Shown here: positions 58,201 to 64,000 of the stretch, one piece after another | Position numbering within the stretch: position 1 is the first letter of the stretch | Layout: each line of letters begins with the position of its first letter | Assembly: GCA_964016875.1 (NCBI GenBank) | Contig: OZ024735.1 | Coordinates: 16,520,934-16,584,933 of the forward strand | Direction: 5' to 3' | Length of the DNA stretch: 64,000 nucleotides | From: Fallopia convolvulus | Taxonomy: Eukaryota > Streptophyta > Magnoliopsida > Caryophyllales > Polygonaceae | Position numbers and translations under genes: made by a program | Notes under the pieces: generated by a model | Told to the model about the DNA's origin: nothing | The model's input: only the letters and a program-made list of their open reading frames with translations | The model's database searches: none

Positions 58201-61200
58201 AGTAGAACTTCCCTTATTGTTTATCAATATATTGGAACCAAAACCTTTGAGCATGTGGTTGTATGTGGGCCTATACTAATCTTAAATTCCTAGTCACAGT
58301 TGTGTAAAACAGCTTCACCTTCCATAAAATATTGCATATGATGAAGCTTCAATTATAAAAAAAAATGTAAAATTCACCATTCTTTGAAATGTTCCATATG
58401 CTTTTAATGGAAAGAATATTGACTAGAGCGAGAATGAAGTAATTCATTAGGATATGATGGATACCTATTTCTGATTAAACCATAAGTTTCATTTTCACAT
58501 ACTGAGTTGTAGATGTTTCTGAGAAGAAAACTTCTCGCATCTTTAAGCACCTGAGTAAAAATGGCTAGAATAGTTCCAATTTCTGATGATTGCTTCAAAA
58601 ACTAATAAAACCTGCAGAAAAATAACATAATATACCTTGGAAAGTAAAGGCAAGGCATCTAAGGCAGTTTTGAGAAGAATAATACTTGATACTAATATTT
58701 GGCTTTTCTTAGCAGTGTTGCCACCCAAGGCCTCATTTGTCACTTTCTTTGGCTTGTAACAGAAGTGACAAAGTACCCTATCTAAGACAAATGAACACAG
58801 AGGCAATCAATTTTCCAAGAAAACCAAGGTGGTCAACTGGTCATGTTATAGTTCATGGAAAGGTGAAATTGCTAATGAACTATCAACCCATATTCCTGCT
58901 ACCAGCATAGACAGTTCTTGTACAAACTGCAAATCTACCAACAGATCCCATGTAGCATGCAATCATTATTCATTACTAACAAAAGTGTAAAACTACAAAC
59001 AACTCTCCTCTCCAACCCCACAAGTCTGCTCCCACATTATAAATTTGCTTCCAAATGATTACAATCAGACTCTGTGATGACGTATTCCTTCTTATAGTTC
59101 AAGCCAGTACTAGCATTTCATTACAGTTCAAAAATATCTCAAAGACATTCTATTTTTAAGTCATAATTATTATATTTACAGAACAAAAGATATACAATAC
59201 TATGATACGAAAATATCCTTTCCCAATATGAAATCCACATGAATTTTCCATTACTACAAGTCCTCAAAAAGACTAAAGAAATTGATCTTGAAGTTGATTC
59301 ATTTTTGTTCACATTATAGATCATTGTCTTACATCCTGTGGGTTTTCTAGGGATGAACTCTTCTCTTGTCCAAGTCACAAGAGATTAGAAAACAGATAGA
59401 TTCAATAGACAAGAAGTAGTATAGAATAAGCAGATTGCTTAAAGAAAATAAAAGCATAGCTAGGATAGCTATCCATAACAGTTGTCAAATAAGTATTCTG
59501 GTCAACCTTGATACAGGATGGTATGCCATTTCTTTCTATGGAACATCTTTTATCACGTGATTGGAACATTATGTTTATCAAATATATGTACAAATCCTCC
59601 TAGATAGAGAATTCTTGTTTTGAAAGGGCAAAGCTAAAAGTACGAGGGAGCTATAGAGATCACCTGGTTCGTTTGAGGAGGAAATTAGGGAGTTTGATAA
59701 GGAATCGGTTAATGGAAAAGGGAAAAGACATGTATATGATTTTCATAAGAGCATAAACTAATTATAGCCAATGTGTGTAAAATATGAGAAATATGGAGAT
59801 CAAATAAGTTGATTCCAATGTAGAAGGAAATAGATATATAAAAAATGGAAATGGGAACAAAAATGATAATGAAAATAAAAAGTAGAGGTCATTTATGAGA
59901 TAATATTACCTCCATGTAGTACACAGTTGTAATTCCTTTTCCATTTTCCACTAATTCATATCTCATCAAAGGGATTTTAATTGAATTTTCTCAATATTGA
60001 ATGAACTATACACAAGCAAGTTGTGTCCACCACCCTCCCTTAGACTGCCATGCTACAAATACAATGCTGTAGATTTTTCTTACCCAATCTGGGAGAGTTT
60101 AGATCATGAACATGATTGCAAGTGTGTATGGTCTTCAAAGCTTATCAGGCATTTCCCAATCTATACTTACCAGTTTCTTTGGGGAATTTGCACAGAACTT
60201 GAGAAAGTCCAAAGAACAGCTGCTCATTGCTCATTAGTTCATCCTAAAGTTGCAAAAATACAACAAATGAGTCCAATTACTATCCTTACACAAACAACAT
60301 GACACTGCCAGAATGTAGATAAAACACTTGAAGACAGATTAGTGAGGAATTTTCCTAAAAGGGAAGCTTGAAAGAGGAATCATGATGGTTCAGAATAGGA
60401 TTTTTACAAAAGAATTTACGACAACATCTACCCAGTAAAACCCTCAACCATGCAATGTGTTGGGGTCCAGTTGTACGCACCTATTACAAACGGATTTGAA
60501 GATGATAGAATGATTGGACTCTTTTTGGAAAAGAAAGACAATTATGTACTAGCCAATGCCAGCATGAGATCCATCCAAACAATGCAACAACTAGAAACAG
60601 TCATTGGAGCCTAAAGTTCTGGAAATTTATTGCCATTCCTTGAGACTTCATTTATATATACTTCTCCTAACTTTTGAAAGTGTGTACTGAAGACTAAAAG
60701 TCTCGTTACATTGGAAGTTGAAGAACTCTAGAAGAAAATGCTTTCATAAGAGAATCAGATTGCAAGATATTTGTGCAATAATTTAATAAGGTGATGAAAC
60801 CAAGTTATTATTCTCCAGATCAGTTAGAGCTTTCACAACTGACCAGGCAATCAAGGCGGGCATGAATTGTCTCAATGTCTTTCAAAGGCTGCAAAAGGTT
60901 AGCTCGGAGAAGTCTGGTCCTGTTCAGAGAGTAAAAATGGTCACATTGCCACATATATTAAAATAACAGAACCGTCAAATTATGGATAAAATGCAGTTTC
61001 ACCTTCTAGTAAAATTTGTGAAAATTTAAATTCTGAAGCCATTTGCAGAAAGATGATCGTAAGCAAAAGGTAAGAATTTTATGAAAAAACAAATATGAAA
61101 AAGTGGAGTCTCGCCACAACCAATCTACCAACCATTTTTAACATGGACATACCCTCCGATGGTTCTTGTAGTCCTAAGCATGTGGAAAAGACTTCTCTTT

Positions 61201-64000
61201 TTATTGCTGCTTCCCAGAAGATCTGAACGTAATGGCTCAATCAATTCCAGGTTTTGGACACTGCTATCAGGTAATACAAGTCAACATTTAGTATATCAGA
61301 AAGAGAAAGCAATAATGCTTGAACAAAATCATAATGAGAAATGTTATTCTCAATTTATATCCCCCTAATCTATTCCAATTGTACAGCATGAGTTGTTAGC
61401 AGGGCTCATTTTAATCTACTCATACAGTAACCATTAAATTATGTCTGATCTACCAACCCCAAATATTCATAAGGTATAAACACCATGTAGCGTTGCAAGA
61501 TATTAAAAAATGCACCTGGTGGCATCAATATTGACATGGTCAAATGATCCATTAAAAGTGACCTGAAAATTTTAGAGTATAAGTCAACATTACACAAGAA
61601 CATAAAAACTTAAAGACTATAATCTACAGCCGAGGGATTGAAAACTAAGGCATTATTCCAGTAGTGCATTCAAATGCATTTATCTAGTACACAATTCTGA
61701 GTGATGTAAACCAACATTTAAGCAATATGCTGATATTATTGTTGAGTCCTGGGATCGGGATAGTGGCAGCCAAAGCACTTTTAGACTCTGACCGTCTACA
61801 AACACCTCATCATAAGCTCTAATTAGAAGAGAATTTAGAAAAACAAGGGAAAAACAGAGAAAGAGAATATAATACCGATAAAGAGTGATTTGTTATTATA
61901 ACTCCTTTATCTCCCTCTATCCTGTAGAAAATTAAATAGATTTAAGTGTGAACATGATAAATAACCAATTCAATAATATTGAATCCACACACAAAGAATT
62001 GCAATTAGGGTAATGGATTCTTCATGGATCTTTTTCTCTCACTCTTGCTGGAAATAGACATCAAGCAGATTCTAATTTTCATTTCAGGGTGCATTGACTC
62101 TGCAACTCATGTCAACAGGAAAAATTCCCCTTGTTTTGAAGTGACAATAAAGTGTTTCTTATCAAACACATACTAACATGATTCCAAATATCTTCACGGA
62201 GACACTTTGAGGTCACAATGCCTTCATGGTGTTCAACCAATTAGGAATTAGTGTTAGTTTCTTTTTTACCTTTGTATTTTTTATAATATTTTGATTTTCA
62301 CTTATCATAGTTTCCTTTTATTATTTGCATAGGTTTAGCATTCCCAATAGCAAGATGCCATGACAATGTCAACTGTCATCTTCCAGAATGTTTTTGATGC
62401 CTATTCTTACAAGCTGCAGTTTGATTTATTAATTGAAAAAATAAGGCAAGAGGAATGCTTTTCACTCAAAATAGTCAAGCTCCACAAGGATTAATTGCCC
62501 TGTAAGAAAATTTGCACATCAATACCCTCTCTTCCATCTGGAAAGGGACATCTCACTAATAATCTAAAGAGTTTCCTACTCATTTAACCTGATTGAAATG
62601 ACAAGAAACAACATGCATACTAATCATACAAGTGTCTTCTACAACTAATACCATTGGAAACATAATCTCAGATAACTGATAAGGCTCGTTTCTATGCTTG
62701 CATTGTATTCAATAATTAATTAGTTATTGCCAAACTGCATAGCCCACCATGCCAAACTTCATAGCAACCACATGTTTAACCTCTCCGCACCTCTCTTCTC
62801 TTAACTACTGTGCCTTCAACTTTCCATATTCATTTCTCAGCACTGCACCTCATATCACAAAATGGCTTCTCCAACGCAATTTGTTCTCAAACTTTTATTC
62901 TCATGTATGCTAAGATCCTTTACACTGTCCTCTTTCATCCACATTACTAACACAAGGAAGACCAAAGTATGGCTCTGATAATCATTAATATGTAATAAAG
63001 CTGCAGAAATATCAAACTTTGTAACCAAAAGAATGAAAATTCAAAGGGAAATTTGCTAGCCTTGTAAAAGGACTATCTACAGAAAAGGAGTATGCATCTA
63101 ATTTATATAACATCTCATGAAAAACTATTCCTGACACAACCATAAATCTTATTTCACTTAGGAAAATGACTTTTAAGCCTAGCTATAGCCTCCTGGAAAA
63201 CAAATCATAGTTTATTATGATTCTACATTACAAGAAAGAGAAAAAAAGATCAAAAAACAATTTAAATATGAAAATAACGGTCACAATATTAACATTTAGC
63301 AGTTAATAGAGAGATAATACTATGAAGCTTGAACATGTATGGAACAATTTTCAAGTACTTCAAGGTATGCGATGTTTTAAATCATATCCCAACAAAGGTG
63401 CTGATGATTATTTCTATCCTTTTTTAGTAATCAAATATTGATGTCAAAAGTCAATGTTATAACGATTGGAGCCTCATGTAGGGCCAAGCTATGTTTACCA
63501 TTTAATAGTAGCAGCTGCTGCAGCTAAGCAAAGGTAATACTGTTTGTAGTAAGTATCCAGACCAAGCGCCGATGGCTCTGTGGAAGCCAAGTTTTTAACC
63601 AAAACAGCACCCTGAGGTGTTGGAAATATTGCCATCATCAGAAGAGAAGTTATTATCAAGGACATAAGTATTGTTTAGAGTAAAACTTGAGGTGTCTAAT
63701 ACAACCTTAGTGTCATCAAAGCAGCCACGGGGAACTATAACCTGAACATGTTTAAAAGTAGAGGTCATTTGACGTTGTTGTGTAAATATTGCATATGTCA
63801 ATCTAACAGCAACAAATGACTGGCTAAGCTACACAATTAAGGTATGACACCTTCTTAGTTGCAGAATAATATTTATCAACTAATGTAGATACTCCAGTGA
63901 TAGTTTCAGGTGCGAGCTTGCTAGGAGGAACAATTATCACCAGTGGATCATAGAAATGCATTAAAGTCTTTGTGTTCTGATAAGAACTTCCAGTTTCTAT
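52234..64000 (-). CDS. MSH4: MutS homologue 4 (meiotic crossover protein), exons 2-24
   Basis: MSH4 pairs with MSH5 to stabilise meiotic recombination intermediates (class I crossovers). Exons, right to left: 64000-63851 (partial), 63741-63706, 63611-63499, 61921-61876, 61562-61516, 61260-61153, 60919-60844, 60243-60171, 58781-58636, 58550-58465, 57577-57438, 57351-57212, 57081-57031, 56469-56406, 55497-55344, 55264-55197, 55087-55029, 54679-54523, 54451-54399, 54318-54217, 53284-53170, 53098-52976, 52398-52234. All junctions are GT-AG and keep one frame: 2272 nt, about 757 codons. Only the N-terminus lies outside. Landmarks: YQNTKTLMHFYDP, TRLLRANLLQPLKDIET, RVPFVARTQQCFAVK, PLAIDAGRHPILES, Walker A GPNMSGKST (split by an intron), NLESNSSTFMTEMRE, Walker B DELGRATST, FATHMENL; it ends SYNAGKI. 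As expected of MSH4, no mismatch-recognition domain is seen. No stops or broken splice sites, so it appears functional. Confidence 0.95.
54217..55087 (-). other. MSH4: MSH4 ATPase domain exons
   Basis: Four exons carry the MutS ABC-type ATPase core. 55087-55029 ends ...IVTGPNM. 54679-54523 begins SGKSTYLQQVCLIVILAQIG and includes RIFTRMGAVDNLESN. 54451-54399 gives FMTEMRETAFIMQNIS. 54318-54217 gives RSLVVMDELGRATSTSDGF and the ...SCCEHLLSLKA end. All nucleotide-binding residues expected (Walker A G-x4-GKS, signature ST, Walker B DE) are intact. Confidence 0.93.
57132..57223. repeat. 46-bp tandem duplication over an MSH4 splice donor
   Basis: Two adjacent 46-bp copies (57132-57177 and 57178-57223) share ACTACTG-GATG-CATTAACTCC and TAGGATCAACCTGAA-AAA. 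The right copy contains the last 12 nt of the exon 57351-57212 with its GTTGAT donor; the left copy reproduces both inside the intron. Confidence 0.85.
58782..60170 (-). other. Large MSH4 intron
   Basis: A 1.4 kb intron between the DELMSNEQL exon (60243-60171) and the RVLCHFCYKP exon (58781-58636). It is AT-rich and shows no gene; ORFs at 59139-59378 and 59402-59593 have no signal. AAGGAATCGGTTAATGGAAA (about 59700) and the later CCTTTTCCATTTTCCACTAA (about 59937) are weakly inverted and may be a MITE remnant. Confidence 0.5.
61922..63498 (-). other. Large MSH4 intron
   Basis: A 1.6 kb intron between the exon ending ATIKW (63611-63499) and the exon starting IEGDKGVII (61921-61876). It is ordinary AT-rich intron sequence with no recognisable element or gene. 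Confidence 0.55.

Noticed and set aside
59660..59985. Possible MITE in the MSH4 intron
   Set aside because: Inverted similarity is weak and no target duplication was found; mentioned only as a note in the intron entry.
1..64000. tRNA, rRNA, microRNA or organellar insertions
   Set aside because: No recognisable tRNA, rRNA or plastid/mitochondrial gene pattern was seen by eye; a tRNAscan/Infernal run would be needed to exclude small RNA genes.

Overview
This is a stretch of flowering-plant (most likely eudicot) nuclear DNA. It has two recognisable host genes with plant introns: a cytosolic ribosomal protein L15 gene (+ strand, 22937-24363, four coding exons) and the 3' 23 exons of the meiotic MutS homologue MSH4 (- strand, 52234 to beyond 64000). 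The rest is AT-rich DNA built almost entirely from nested, mostly dead transposable elements. Nothing bacterial or organellar was seen, and the species cannot be named from the sequence.

Layout. 1-14294: an old CACTA (En/Spm) element on the - strand, running off the left edge. It carries a Transposase_24-type second gene (245-1331) and a TNP2-type transposase (4234-13158). The transposase is split by a 2.7 kb solo LTR (4886-7569, TSD TTAAC) and by a younger, non-autonomous CACTA element (8638-12026, TSD ACG). The younger element carries a copied piece of a cellulose synthase (CESA1-type) gene. Two hAT MITEs, one inside the other (2815-3944 and 3169-3864), lie further left. 14295-15987: AT-rich spacer with a Stowaway MITE. 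15988-21019: a complete but decayed hAT element with a BED/RICESLEEPER-like transposase, broken by a 695-bp solo LTR. 21028-22613: an inverted minisatellite and a Tourist-like MITE ending just upstream of the RPL15 promoter.

22689-24363: RPL15 with site II and telo-box promoter motifs. 24746-25885: a 1.1 kb near-palindromic element. About 25976-34424: remains of a PIF/Harbinger element (ORF1 piece and transposase piece), interrupted by a small LTR retroelement whose only ORF encodes a polypyrimidine-tract-binding-like RRM domain, and by Helitron-like sequences with two recognisable 3' termini. 34615-40689: a degenerate Ty1/copia element with two 272-bp LTRs. 40690-45713: spacer with a minisatellite, a 0.4 kb local duplication, a third hAT MITE, Harbinger transposase remnants and a TGATGCACAT-rich array. 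45714-48333: a second solo LTR of the same family as 4886-7569, in the opposite orientation (TSD AAGAC). 48731-51386: a 5'-truncated LINE with a 15-bp TSD. 51435-51690: a Stowaway-like MITE. 52234-64000: MSH4.

The host genes are unrelated: RPL15 is a housekeeping translation gene and MSH4 acts in meiotic crossover formation. The main interest is the nesting order of the transposons, most of it datable by exact target-site duplications, and two cases of host-type coding sequence carried by elements (CESA in CACTA, RRM in an LTR element).
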